Notes: generated by a model from the sequence alone, not told the origin. A DNA stretch of 14,721 nucleotides from Actinomycetota bacterium (GCA_947499275.1 CANMNM010000013.1:1-14721), one strand, 5' to 3'. Numbered from the stretch's first letter, positions 5,680 through 14,156 are shown. A program made the numbers and translations.

Positions 5680-7503
5680 CTAATCGTCATCACTGGAGCC
5701 AGGCCCAGCCGGGGTGGTCTTTTGGACCTGCTTGAGGAATTCGAAGTTGGTCTCGGTGACCCGCAGTTTATTGAGCAAAAGCTCAATCGATTGCTGCGGA
5801 TCAAGGGCGTGGAGCACCTTTCGCAGAGTCCAAACGACCTTAAGTTCCTCCGGTGAAAGGAGCAGTTCTTCCTTGCGCGTTCCCGAAGGATCAACGTCGA
5901 CAGCCGGGAAGATCCGCTTGTCGGCAAGACGACGATCGAGTTTGAGTTCCATGTTGCCGGTTCCTTTGAACTCCTCGAAAATCACCTCATCCATTCGTGA
6001 TCCAGTCTCGACCAATGCGGTCGCCAAAATGGTGAGCGAGCCACCATTTTCAATGTTTCGAGCAGCTCCGAAGAATTTCTTGGGTGGGTATAGCGCGGTT
6101 GAATCCACACCACCGGAAAGAATTCGACCCGAAGCTGGCGCCGCCAAGTTGTAGGCCCGACCCAATCGGGTCATAGAGTCCAGCAGAACTACGACGTCCT
6201 GACCTGACTCAACCAAACGCTTTGCCCTCTCAATTGCGAGTTCGGCGATAATAGTGTGGTCTTCAGCTGGCCGATCAAATGTCGAAGCGATAACTTCCCC
6301 TTCGACACTTCGCTGCATGTCGGTGACTTCCTCGGGGCGTTCGTCCACCAAAACCACCATCAGGTGACAGTCCGGGTCATTGACGGTGATCGCATTAGCA
6401 ATAGCCTGAAGGACCATGGTCTTACCGGCTTTTGGTGGTGAAACGATCAGCCCACGCTGGCCCTTACCGATTGGTGCAACAAGGTCAATAACCCGAGCGG
6501 TCAGGTTGGAACTCGTAGTTTCCAATTTCAGTCGCTCCTGCGGATACAGGGGGGTTAGCTTTGAGAACTCGGGCCGGTTCTTAATGGTTTCCAAGTCGTA
6601 GCCGTTTACCGAATCAACCTTCACGAGTGGATTGAACTTCTCTCGACGCTCACCTTCACGTGGTTGCCGAACGGAACCGATAACAGCGTCTCCCTTTCGA
6701 AGACCCAGTTTGCGAACAAATGACAGTGAGACATAAACGTCATTGGGGCCGGGTAGGTAACCGCTCGTGCGAACGAATGCGTAGTTGTCGAGAACGTCCA
6801 GGATGCCGGCAACCGGAACGAGGATGTCATCTTCTGTCAGTTCAGTTTCATAGTCATTGAAGTTGTTCTGGCCACCGCTTTGGCGATTATTTGGTCGGTC
6901 GCGGCGATCTCTGCGATTGCGATTGCGACTGCGACTATTGCGATCATCGGGACCGCTGTTGCGATCATTATCGCTGTCATTTGAATTGCGGTCATTGTTA
7001 TTGCGATCATTGTTATTGCGATCGTTGTTATTCCGGTCGTTGTTATTCCGGTCGTTGTTATTGCGATCGTTGTTATTCCGGTCATTGTTATTGCGATCGT
7101 TGTTATTCCGGTCATTGTTATTCCGGTCATTGTTATTGCGATCGTTGTTATTGCGATCACGATTGTTGTTATTTCGGGAATTGCGATCACGATTGTTGTT
7201 GCGGTTCCCGCGCTGATCCTGCTGAGAATCCTCACGTGAGTCGTTATTCTCCGACTCAGCCGGTGATGGCGTAGCCGACTCTTTTTGATCCTTCTCAGGA
7301 GCGGCCTTCTCGGGAGCAACTTTGGGTGTCGTCCGGCGGGCACTTGCCTGCTTTTGACGATCACCAATCGCTGATACGAGGTCTGACTTACGCATTGCGC
7401 TCGATCCGGCAATACCCAGTTGCTGTGCGAGCTGCTTCAGCTCGGGCAACAACATTCCGGAGAGTCCATCTGAACGACGCTTTGAATCTGTTGTTTCTGA
7501 CAC
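5680..7503 (-). CDS. rho: Transcription termination factor Rho with an expanded Asn/Arg/Asp-rich insertion
   Basis: Rho is a hexameric RNA-dependent ATPase that ends transcription by pulling RNA out of the elongating polymerase. In order: the Rho_N helical domain (about 10-50, LSGMLLPELKQLAQQLGIAG); a disordered insertion (about 52-220); the cold-shock RNA-binding domain (about 222-300, with GYLPGPNDVYVSLSF); and the ATPase core with Walker A PPKAGKT (356-362, K361), Walker B VVVLLDSMTRLG (D442) and VDPSGTRKEELLL. At 607 residues it is longer than the roughly 420 of E. coli Rho, the extra being the insertion, which includes eleven RNNND repeats at 117-171. Actinobacterial Rho proteins are known to carry Arg/Asn/Asp-rich insertions; such perfect repetition is unusual. 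The GTG start has AAAGGA eight bases upstream. A nearby ATG at 7507 is out of frame. Confidence 0.98.
   Translation of the reverse strand: MSETTDSKRRSDGLSGMLLPELKQLAQQLGIAGSSAMRKSDLVSAIGDRQKQASARRTTPKVAPEKAAPEKDQKESATPSPAESENNDSREDSQQDQRGNRNNNRDRNSRNNNNRDRNNNDRNNNDRNNNDRNNNDRNNNDRNNNDRNNNDRNNNDRNNNDRNNNDRNNNDRNSNDSDNDRNSGPDDRNSRSRNRNRRDRRDRPNNRQSGGQNNFNDYETELTEDDILVPVAGILDVLDNYAFVRTSGYLPGPNDVYVSLSFVRKLGLRKGDAVIGSVRQPREGERREKFNPLVKVDSVNGYDLETIKNRPEFSKLTPLYPQERLKLETTSSNLTARVIDLVAPIGKGQRGLIVSPPKAGKTMVLQAIANAITVNDPDCHLMVVLVDERPEEVTDMQRSVEGEVIASTFDRPAEDHTIIAELAIERAKRLVESGQDVVVLLDSMTRLGRAYNLAAPASGRILSGGVDSTALYPPKKFFGAARNIENGGSLTILATALVETGSRMDEVIFEEFKGTGNMELKLDRRLADKRIFPAVDVDPSGTRKEELLLSPEELKVVWTLRKVLHALDPQQSIELLLNKLRVTETNFEFLKQVQKTTPAGPGSSDDD
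6991..7155 (-). repeat. Eleven-copy 15-bp in-frame tandem repeat in rho
   Basis: Eleven consecutive 15-base units with no gaps each encode Arg-Asn-Asn-Asn-Asp (Rho residues 117-171). Only three of fifteen columns vary: GAC/GAT, AAT/AAC in the first Asn after Arg or its partner, and CGC/CGG. All three are third codon positions and all changes are synonymous. The unit has no stop in several other frames, which produces long spurious ORFs on both strands. Because the unit is a multiple of three, copy-number changes would keep the reading frame. Confidence 0.97.
7150..7200 (-). repeat. Pair of identical 21-bp direct repeats beside the tandem array
   Basis: The segments 7150-7170 and 7180-7200 are identical over 21 bases with a 9-base spacer. 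On the coding strand each encodes NNNRDRN of the Rho insertion. The left copy runs into the eleven-unit array. It looks like a second, longer-period duplication from the same expansion-prone stretch. Confidence 0.85.
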
Positions 7504-7609
7504 TCATTAATCCTTTATGTGTATGGGCGAGATTTGCCCTGGGCCAAACATGATTACGTTTGTGAGATACCCGATAAAAAGTGAAACCGTGCTCCCGGTA
7601 AAAACTTCA

Positions 7610-7619
7610 TCCACGTGGA
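7610..7619. other. 10-bp perfect palindrome in the rho upstream region
   Basis: TCCACGTGGA, with a CACGTG core, lies about 107 bp upstream of the rho start, inside the 197-bp gap between thrB and rho. It could be an operator half-site pair or a short cruciform. A perfect 10-bp palindrome in a gap this size is not very improbable by chance. No confident sigma-70-like promoter was found in the gap; weak candidates are TTTACC, a 17-base spacer and TTTTAT. Confidence 0.25.
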
Positions 7620-7662
7620 GATGTGATCTTTTCAGGAAGCTCGCCACGACTGTGGACACCCA

Positions 7663-7691
7663 AAGGCTAACACAGGCAAAACATTAGCCTT
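7663..7691 (-). repeat. Inverted repeat just after the thrB stop
   Basis: AAGGCTAA (7663-7670) and TTAGCCTT (7684-7691) form a perfect 8-bp inverted repeat with a 13-base loop, beginning nine bases past the thrB stop. On the minus strand no T run follows, so if it ends the threonine transcript it is a weak or U-less hairpin. One arm contains TAGCCT, which also fits a -10 box, so it might instead be an operator at a rho promoter. Confidence 0.4.
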
Positions 7692-7700
7692 GGAATGGGC

Positions 7701-8633
7701 CTACACCGGGAGTGGCAGTACCCGAACCCCGTCAAAATCAATCGGAACAGCAATGCGGGTCCACTCCCCAGGGACCACGGCGAGTGCCTTCTCAAGATCG
7801 TGAACATCATTGCGGTCAATTAACAGCAATACAGCAGGTCCGGCGCCCGACGCCATCGCAGCGATATTTTTAGCCCGCAGTTGCGAAATAATTATGCTCG
7901 TTTCTGGATACACGTCGGCTCGAGCGTCTTGATGCAACCGATCGGAAGTCGCCTCCAACAGAAGTTTTGGGTCGTGCGAAATTGCATAAACCAGTAAGGC
8001 CGTTCGTGAGAGATTGTGGCAAGCGGCTGAGCGGTCTACCTGCTGTGGCAGGACTCCCCTTGCTCTCGTTGTCTCAAGTTCATGCGGTGGAATTAATACG
8101 ATGGGAACGACATCAGGGTGAACAATCGGCTGCACCGCACCGGCACTTTCTTCACCGTTAAGCCAAGAAACATTGAATCCGCCGTAAAGAGCCGCCGACA
8201 AGTTATCCGGGTGATTTTCAAACTCAAGTGCGATATTGAGAATTTGCTGATCAGAAAGAAGTTTCTCGCCACCTTCAACCAGTGAACGCGCCATGGCTAA
8301 ACCACCAATGACGGCCGAGGCTGACGAACCTAAACCTCGGCCATGCGGTATGGCATTACGACATTTGAGGATGAATCCCGCAGGTTCGGCATTCATGGCC
8401 TTAAATCCTCGGTTCATGGCACGAACAACCAAATTAGATTCATCGGTTGGGACGCTCCCAGAACCCTCCCCCTCGACGTCTACTTTGATGCCAACATCAT
8501 TGGTCACCATCGCGATGAGTTCGTCATGGACAGCCAGCGCGAGCCCCATTGAATCAAATCCTGGACCCAAATTCGCACTTGATGCGGGGACCATAATGCG
8601 GACTGCACCTGAGACAAAAGTCACGGCGCTCAT
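7701..8633 (-). CDS. thrB: Homoserine kinase
   Basis: This 310-residue cytoplasmic GHMP-family kinase phosphorylates L-homoserine to O-phosphohomoserine, the substrate of the threonine synthase encoded immediately before it. Motif 1 is VPASSANLGPGFDSMGLAL (15-33). The phosphate-binding motif is PHGRGLGSSASAV (96-108). The Gly-rich motif 3 is MASGAGPAVLLL near residue 260. Length is normal. The ATG overlaps the thrC stop by one base (TAATG), and no good Shine-Dalgarno is present, so translation is probably coupled to thrC. It is the last gene of the hom-thrC-thrB block; an 8-bp inverted repeat follows it. Confidence 0.97.
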   Translation of the reverse strand: MSAVTFVSGAVRIMVPASSANLGPGFDSMGLALAVHDELIAMVTNDVGIKVDVEGEGSGSVPTDESNLVVRAMNRGFKAMNAEPAGFILKCRNAIPHGRGLGSSASAVIGGLAMARSLVEGGEKLLSDQQILNIALEFENHPDNLSAALYGGFNVSWLNGEESAGAVQPIVHPDVVPIVLIPPHELETTRARGVLPQQVDRSAACHNLSRTALLVYAISHDPKLLLEATSDRLHQDARADVYPETSIIISQLRAKNIAAMASGAGPAVLLLIDRNDVHDLEKALAVVPGEWTRIAVPIDFDGVRVLPLPV

Positions 8634-9691
8634 TACATTAAGCCAAGCTTTGCGGCAGCGAGTGCGGAATCAACCGGGATGATCACGGGATCCGCTGCCC
8701 CGTCAAGGGCCCATTGTGGATCCTTAAGCCCATTGCCCGTCAAGGTGCACGTGATGACCGAATCGGCCGGAACTCTCCCTGCCGAGTGCATCTTGAGTAA
8801 CCCGGCAACACTCGAAGCACTTGAAGGCTCACAGAACAAACCTTCCTTTTCAGCGAGCAAGTGATACGCAGCCAATATTTCTTCATCGGTTACTGAGTCA
8901 ATGAGTCCGTGTGAATCATCACGTGCGGCAATTGCCTGATCCCACGATGCAGGGTTTCCAATCCGGATTGCTGTCGCGATTGTTTCAGGATTAGAGACAG
9001 GGGTTCCGATTACGAGGGGTGCCGCTCCTGCAGCTTGAAATCCCCACATGGCCGGGGAAGAGTCGGTGACACCTGAGGCCTGATATTCCTGATACCCGCG
9101 CCAGTAGGCGGTGATGTTTCCAGCATTGCCCACAGGCATACATGAAATATCCGGTGCACTTCCCAGTCGATCCACTATTTCAAATGCTGCAGATTTTTGG
9201 CCTTCGATCCGAACCGGGTTAACACTATTAACCAATGCAATCGGGTAATTCTCGGATAATTCACGAGCCAGTACCAAACAGTCATCAAAGTTGCCTTCAA
9301 CTTGAAGCAGGATCGCACCATGAACTACTGCTTGGGCGAGTTTGCCCATGGCAATTTTTCCTTTGGGGATGAGCACGGCACAGGTCAAGCCCGCCTTCAC
9401 CGCGTATGCCGCTGCACTCGCTGACGTATTCCCCGTCGAGGCGCAAATAACAGCTTTCGCGCCGTGAAATGCAGCATCGGAGATGGCCATTGTCATCCCG
9501 CGATCCTTGAATGAGCCTGTTGGGTTAGCTCCTTCGTATTTGAGCCAGACCGACGCACCGACCATCTCACTTATTGTGCAGGCGTAGACGAGTGGAGTGC
9601 CACCTTCGCCCAGGCTCACGATGGGTGCAGATTCATTAAGTGGCATGCGATCGCGGTACTCGGCGATTACACCGCGCCATTGGTGTGCCAT
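8633..9691 (-). CDS. thrC: Threonine synthase
   Basis: This 352-residue PLP enzyme (fold type II) converts O-phosphohomoserine to threonine and phosphate, the last step of threonine synthesis. The PLP lysine is K62 in NPTGSFKDRGM. STGNTSASAAAYA and MPVGNAGNITAYW are the expected phosphate- and PLP-contacting segments. The size is that of the short actinobacterial form. The ATG follows the hom stop with no gap (TAAATG), and AAGGTG at the end of hom supplies the Shine-Dalgarno. The start of thrB overlaps its stop. The arrangement argues for one transcript and coupled translation. Confidence 0.98.
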   Translation of the reverse strand: MAHQWRGVIAEYRDRMPLNESAPIVSLGEGGTPLVYACTISEMVGASVWLKYEGANPTGSFKDRGMTMAISDAAFHGAKAVICASTGNTSASAAAYAVKAGLTCAVLIPKGKIAMGKLAQAVVHGAILLQVEGNFDDCLVLARELSENYPIALVNSVNPVRIEGQKSAAFEIVDRLGSAPDISCMPVGNAGNITAYWRGYQEYQASGVTDSSPAMWGFQAAGAAPLVIGTPVSNPETIATAIRIGNPASWDQAIAARDDSHGLIDSVTDEEILAAYHLLAEKEGLFCEPSSASSVAGLLKMHSAGRVPADSVITCTLTGNGLKDPQWALDGAADPVIIPVDSALAAAKLGLM

Positions 9692-11005
9692 TTAATCTTC
9701 ACCTTCTACTCGCATTACCCCGACTACTTTTCGAACTTCGTCCATTGATTCCAGCTGGTCAACCGTAGCCCGCAGAGCTGCTTCGCTTCCCCTGTGCGTC
9801 CGTACGATCAACCCGGCCTCAGACCCGTGTCCATCTTGACGCACCACTTGAATACTCACCCCATTCGCCGCGAATGCCGTTGCGATTTGGGCAAGAACGC
9901 CCGGCCGATCCCTTACGTCGAGATTAACGTAGTAGCACGTTTCAGCCCGCCCAATTTCAAGGACTTTAAGACCCGAATAGGTGCTCTCTCCCGGTCCACG
10001 CCCGCCCAGGACTCGATGCCGCGCAGCCGCAACAACGTCCCCTAAAACGGCACTGGCGGTGGGGTCACCGCCGGCCCCACGTCCGTAGAACATCATTTCG
10101 CCGGCTGCTTCTGCGTGTACAAAGACCGCATTGAAAGAACCACGAACATTTGCTAACGGGTGATTCAGCGGAATCATTGCGGGATGCACCCGAACGACGA
10201 TGCCGTCTTCTTGGCCATCCGTTGATATAAGCTCGGCAATAGCTAGAAGTTTGATGACGAATCCCATGTCGCGTGCAGCCGTAATATCTGCCTTAGTGAC
10301 GGATCCAATTCCTTCGCAGTGGACGTCGGCCAAGGTCACCCTTGTGTGGAACGCCAATTCAGCCAAAATGGCTGCCTTCGCAGCAGCATCGATTCCATCA
10401 ACATCAAGCGAGGGGTCGGCTTCCAGGTAGCCAAGGGCAGCAGCTTCAGCAAACACCTCGTCGTAATCTGCACCTTCTTCATCCATTTTTGTTAGCATGA
10501 AATTGGTGGTGCCATTAACAATTCCCATAACTTTGGTGACGCGATCCCCCGCTAGCGACTCACGTAATGGTCGAATGAGTGGGATCGCTCCGGCAACGGC
10601 CGCCTCAAAATAGAGGTCAACACCAGATGCCTCCGCAGCCGCATACAGGGCGGCGCCATCTTCCGCCATAAGGGCTTTATTTGCCGTGATCACACTGGAT
10701 CCAGCCTTCATGGCGGCAAGAATCAAAGTACGCGCAGGCTCTATTCCCCCCATCACTTCGATCACGATGTCTGCCCCGCTGAGCGCGACCGAATCGAGAT
10801 CTTGCGTGAGTAGGGACTGGGGAATCCCCTCACGTTGCTTATTGATGTCCTTAACGCCGACAGAAATCAGTTCGAGGTCAGCACCCACGCGGTGAGCAAG
10901 ATCATGCTGATGTCGGTTCAGAAGCCGAGCGACTGAGGATCCAACCGTGCCCGCACCCAACATGGCGATTCGGACGGGTGGAGCAGACTTATCACGCTCT
11001 GACAT
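9692..11005 (-). CDS. hom: Homoserine dehydrogenase with C-terminal ACT domain
   Basis: This enzyme reduces aspartate semialdehyde to homoserine, committing flux to threonine and methionine. With the ATG at 11005 it has 437 residues. It contains a Rossmann domain with GAGTVG (17-22), TANKALM near 107-113, NGTTNFM (164-170) and the catalytic lysine K210 in DVDGIDAAAKAAIL. The C-terminal ACT domain (about 357-433, YYVNLDVRDRPGVLAQIA) is known in the family as the site of threonine feedback. No aspartokinase domain is fused. I preferred 11005 over the in-frame TTG at 11017 because GAGGAG lies just before the ATG and would fall inside the longer protein. The gap from lysA is 69 bp, too small for an obvious attenuator; none was seen. 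Confidence 0.97.
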   Translation of the reverse strand: MSERDKSAPPVRIAMLGAGTVGSSVARLLNRHQHDLAHRVGADLELISVGVKDINKQREGIPQSLLTQDLDSVALSGADIVIEVMGGIEPARTLILAAMKAGSSVITANKALMAEDGAALYAAAEASGVDLYFEAAVAGAIPLIRPLRESLAGDRVTKVMGIVNGTTNFMLTKMDEEGADYDEVFAEAAALGYLEADPSLDVDGIDAAAKAAILAELAFHTRVTLADVHCEGIGSVTKADITAARDMGFVIKLLAIAELISTDGQEDGIVVRVHPAMIPLNHPLANVRGSFNAVFVHAEAAGEMMFYGRGAGGDPTASAVLGDVVAAARHRVLGGRGPGESTYSGLKVLEIGRAETCYYVNLDVRDRPGVLAQIATAFAANGVSIQVVRQDGHGSEAGLIVRTHRGSEAALRATVDQLESMDEVRKVVGVMRVEGED

Positions 11006-11074
11006 GAATCTCCTCAAATGACATTTCCTGGGACCAGCGGCCTTATTCTGTCAAAGTGAATCGCCATGGTTTCA

Positions 11075-12478
11075 CTAGCCGGCAAAAGGATCAAGTGCCA
11101 GCAGATCATCAAATGTCTCCCGACGAAGAATCAACTGACTTTCACCATCACGAACAGATACGACGGCAGGTCGGGGAATCTGGTTGTAGTTTGAAGCCAT
11201 CGAGCGGCAGTAGGCGCCTGTAGCGGCAACAGCAATGAGGTCACCAGGTGTGATGTCTGAGGGTAACCAAGCATCCCGCACCACGATATCCCCGGATTCA
11301 CAGTGTTTTCCTACCACTCGGCTCAACACTTGCTCTGAGGTGGAACTTCGCGATACAAGTGCAACGCTGTATTGCGCTCCATAAAGCGATGTTCGGATGT
11401 TGTCACTCATTCCACCATCGACTGAGATATAGACGCGCTCGCCATGATCCAGTTTGACTTTCTTGACCGTTCCCACTTCATAGAGAGTGATTCCCGCTTT
11501 GCCAACTATTGCTCTGCCAGGTTCGTAACACAATGCAGGAACGGGTATTCCAACCTTGGCGCACTCGCGAAAAACAATGTCCCTGATCTGCATCGCCATA
11601 GCCTGCACGTTCAGTGGATCATCTTCTGGAAGATAGGCAATTCCCATGCCGCCACCAAGATTGAATTCTTCGCATTCAATTCCCTGTTTGTCATAAATGT
11701 TGTGCGCCACGCCAACCACCCGGGTCGCTGCAACTTCGAATCCAGCTGAGTCGAAAATTTGTGAACCAATATGTGAATGCAGGCCCATGAAGTGCAACGA
11801 CGGCAACTTGGTGATGCGAAGGACAGCCTCTTCGACGTCACCGTCCTGTACTGAAAGGCCAAATTTTTGATCCTCGTGTGCGGTCGCAATAAATTCATGC
11901 GTATGGGCTTCCACACCAACTGTTGCACGAACCAGTACTTTGGCCACGACGTTGAGCTCGGCGGCAATGGCAGCCACCCGGACTATCTCGTCAAATGAGT
12001 CGATCACTATCCGTCCGACTCCATAATCAAGAGCCATTCGAATTTCACTTTCAGATTTGTTGTTTCCGTGCATAAGCAACTTGTCACCAGGGATTCCTGC
12101 ACGAATAGCTATTGCGAGTTCACCGCCGGTTGCGACATCAATTCCCAAACCCTCTTCGAAGACCCACTTAGCTATGGCAACACTGAGAAATGCTTTGGCC
12201 GCGTAGTAAACCGTGCCACCTTCATTTTCCGCCAAATATGCCCTAGCAAACTCCTGAGCGCGATCACGAATATCTTTTTCATCAAAGAGAAATAGCGGAG
12301 TTCCGTATTCGGCGGCTAATTCAACAACTCCTTGACCGCCGATCTGGAATTCACCGCGGTCATTTCTGCCGGCATTCTCTGGCCAGACGTGGGACGAAGT
12401 GGGATCACCGACCGGACTGGATGCTTGGGATTCCCGCGCCATTTGAGCGTGACGAGGTCCCGCCGGATGTGCCTGCAT
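11075..12478 (-). CDS. lysA: Diaminopimelate decarboxylase
   Basis: This 467-residue PLP enzyme (fold type III) decarboxylates meso-diaminopimelate to lysine, the last lysine step. The PLP lysine is K95 in YYAAKAFLS. HSHIGSQ (235-240), GGGMGIAY (275-282), EPGRA (319-323), the CESGD cysteine C393 and GAYC (421-424) are all present. The ATG at 12478 is supported by AHPAGPRHA at residues 3-11, which resembles the N-terminus I recall for Streptomyces LysA. The later ATG at 12442 would lose this segment. No Shine-Dalgarno is present, but TAGACT lies six bases before the ATG. It follows argS by 19 bp, as in other actinobacteria. Confidence 0.97.
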   Translation of the reverse strand: MQAHPAGPRHAQMARESQASSPVGDPTSSHVWPENAGRNDRGEFQIGGQGVVELAAEYGTPLFLFDEKDIRDRAQEFARAYLAENEGGTVYYAAKAFLSVAIAKWVFEEGLGIDVATGGELAIAIRAGIPGDKLLMHGNNKSESEIRMALDYGVGRIVIDSFDEIVRVAAIAAELNVVAKVLVRATVGVEAHTHEFIATAHEDQKFGLSVQDGDVEEAVLRITKLPSLHFMGLHSHIGSQIFDSAGFEVAATRVVGVAHNIYDKQGIECEEFNLGGGMGIAYLPEDDPLNVQAMAMQIRDIVFRECAKVGIPVPALCYEPGRAIVGKAGITLYEVGTVKKVKLDHGERVYISVDGGMSDNIRTSLYGAQYSVALVSRSSTSEQVLSRVVGKHCESGDIVVRDAWLPSDITPGDLIAVAATGAYCRSMASNYNQIPRPAVVSVRDGESQLILRRETFDDLLALDPFAG

Positions 12479-12484
12479 TGGTCG

Positions 12485-12490
12485 AGTCTA
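12485..12490 (-). promoter_or_regulatory. Putative -10 box (TAGACT) for a leaderless lysA mRNA
   Basis: TAGACT on the minus strand is followed by six bases and then the lysA ATG. It lies in the 19-bp gap after argS. The lack of a Shine-Dalgarno and the spacing suggest transcription starting at the A of the start codon. The -35 region would lie within the end of argS and shows no TTGACA-like sequence. Confidence 0.5.
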
Positions 12491-12497
12491 TCGGTTT

Positions 12498-14150
12498 TTA
12501 CATTTTTGCAGGAGCGCTGACTCCTAAGAGATCCAAACCGTTGGCAAGTGTTTGCGCCGTTGCAGCGCACACCCATAAGCGAGCTATGTGGACGCCGCTT
12601 AGTTCTTCGTCAGATCGGGGCAAAACGCGACATGCGTCATAAAAACGGTGATAAGCAGTCGCAAGTTCCTCTAAATAGCGAGCGACTCGGTGCGGCTCTC
12701 GCAACTCTGCAGCAGCTGTAATGACTGCAGGGAATTTCTCAACTACTCCGAGAAGTTCATTTTCCTGCTCGGAATCGAGGAGTTCAGGGGAAAATTCACT
12801 ATTTCGCCAATCGACGCCCACATCATGTGCGTTGCGCAAAACTGACGCGATGCGAGCATGGGCGTACTGGACATAAAACACCGGATTGTCATTAGCCTTT
12901 CGAGCAATCTCTTCCAGGTCAACAACAAGTGGTGTATCCACCGGATACCGAGCCAACGTGTATCGCGCGGCGTCCACTCCGACCTCTTCGACAAGTTCTT
13001 CCAATGTCACAATCTGACCGGAACGCTTGGATAGTTTTACTTCAACTCCTCCGCGCGTGATTTTAACAAGTTGACCAATCAAAATTTCAATATTTTCATC
13101 CATATCGTCACCGGCACAGGCTGCGACTGCTCGCAATCTATTCACGTAGCCGTGATGGTCTGCCCCAAGCAAATAGATTGCTGTGTCAAATCCGCGTGTG
13201 CGCTTATCAAGGTAGTACGCGGTATCGGCAGCAAAATAGGTTCGCTCCCCATTCTCCTTGATCAAGACCCGATCTTTGTCGTCGCCAAATGTTGAGGTTC
13301 TCAGCCACAGCGCACCTTCAAATTCGTAGACGTGCCCTTGCTCAACGAGTCGCGTTTGAGCCCGTTCAACAGCCCCTGAATCGTAGAGTTTGCGTTCGGA
13401 GTACCACACATCAAAATGAGTTCGAAAAAGTTCGAGGACATCTTTTTGCTGCTGTAGTTGCAATGCGTAGGACTCCTCGCGAAAAGCGACCATTTGCTCG
13501 CTCTCCGGAAGCTGATGAAACTCCGGATGCTCGCGGATAATTCGTGCAGCAAGATCCAAAATGTAACCACCATGGTAACCATCTTCTGGAACCGCTTTTC
13601 CCCACGAAGCAGCCATGACCGATTCGCCGAACTTATCCATTTGAACACCGCGATCATTGATATAAAACTCGGTTGTAACGTCTGCTCCCGCGGCCGCCAA
13701 CACACGGGCGAGCGCGTCTCCCACAGCTGCCCAACGAGTATGACCAAGGTGCAGCGGACCTGTGGGATTTGCCGAAATGAATTCAACGTTGAAACTCTTG
13801 CCCATCAATGAGTCGTTGCGGCCATAGGCAGAACCTTGATTCACCACCTGTTGGGCAATTTCTCCCTGCGTCTGCGCCGAGAGCCGAATGTTCACAAATC
13901 CGGGACCGGCAACGCTAACTTCCGTGAAAGCTGGGTCAGCTCTCAAGGCCTCGGCGATCTTCAGCGCCAAATCTCTGGGCGCGATAGTCGAGGATTTTGC
14001 AGCGACCAGTGCCACATTGGTGGCGTAGTCCCCATGCTCACGCGACTTTGGGCGCTCGAGGGTAACTTCCACACCCGCGGTCAAGATTCCTTGCGCCAAA
14101 AGTTCGTCCACAACCCGCTGGACGCTCTCCCGAACGTCATTAATTGCCAC
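12498..14150 (-). CDS. argS: Arginyl-tRNA synthetase
   Basis: This class I aminoacyl-tRNA synthetase charges tRNA-Arg. With the GTG at 14150 it has 550 residues, the length I recall for the mycobacterial enzyme. It contains the ArgS N-terminal tRNA-binding domain (about 1-90, with VTLERPKSREHGDYATNVAL), the HIGH-type motif HLGH (134-137) in ANPTGPLHLGHTRWAAVGD, the KMSKS-type motif KLSKR (372-376) and the DALR anticodon-binding domain at the C-terminus (YHRFYDACRVLP). The in-frame ATG at 14198 would add 16 residues unlike the family and would abut the divergent gene with no room for a promoter. The chosen GTG has TACGCT six bases upstream and no Shine-Dalgarno. lysA follows after 19 bp. Confidence 0.96.
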   Translation of the reverse strand: MAINDVRESVQRVVDELLAQGILTAGVEVTLERPKSREHGDYATNVALVAAKSSTIAPRDLALKIAEALRADPAFTEVSVAGPGFVNIRLSAQTQGEIAQQVVNQGSAYGRNDSLMGKSFNVEFISANPTGPLHLGHTRWAAVGDALARVLAAAGADVTTEFYINDRGVQMDKFGESVMAASWGKAVPEDGYHGGYILDLAARIIREHPEFHQLPESEQMVAFREESYALQLQQQKDVLELFRTHFDVWYSERKLYDSGAVERAQTRLVEQGHVYEFEGALWLRTSTFGDDKDRVLIKENGERTYFAADTAYYLDKRTRGFDTAIYLLGADHHGYVNRLRAVAACAGDDMDENIEILIGQLVKITRGGVEVKLSKRSGQIVTLEELVEEVGVDAARYTLARYPVDTPLVVDLEEIARKANDNPVFYVQYAHARIASVLRNAHDVGVDWRNSEFSPELLDSEQENELLGVVEKFPAVITAAAELREPHRVARYLEELATAYHRFYDACRVLPRSDEELSGVHIARLWVCAATAQTLANGLDLLGVSAPAKM

Positions 14151-14156
14151 GGCGCG

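Noticed and set aside
6991..7155. CRISPR-like array
   Set aside because: Units are 15 bp, contiguous and coding, with no spacers and no cas genes nearby.
6837..7412. Open frames inside the rho repeat on both strands, including a Cys-rich one and a Leu/Arg/Ser-rich one on the plus strand
   Set aside because: The 15-bp unit has no stop codon in several frames, so long ORFs arise automatically. The rho frame has known domains on both sides, and all copy differences are synonymous only in that frame.
11006..11017. In-frame TTG start for hom
   Set aside because: The Shine-Dalgarno GAGGAG would lie inside the coding region. It is correctly placed for the ATG at 11005.
11006..11074. Threonine attenuator or leader peptide before hom
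   Set aside because: The 69-bp gap has no Thr/Ile-rich short ORF and no terminator hairpin.
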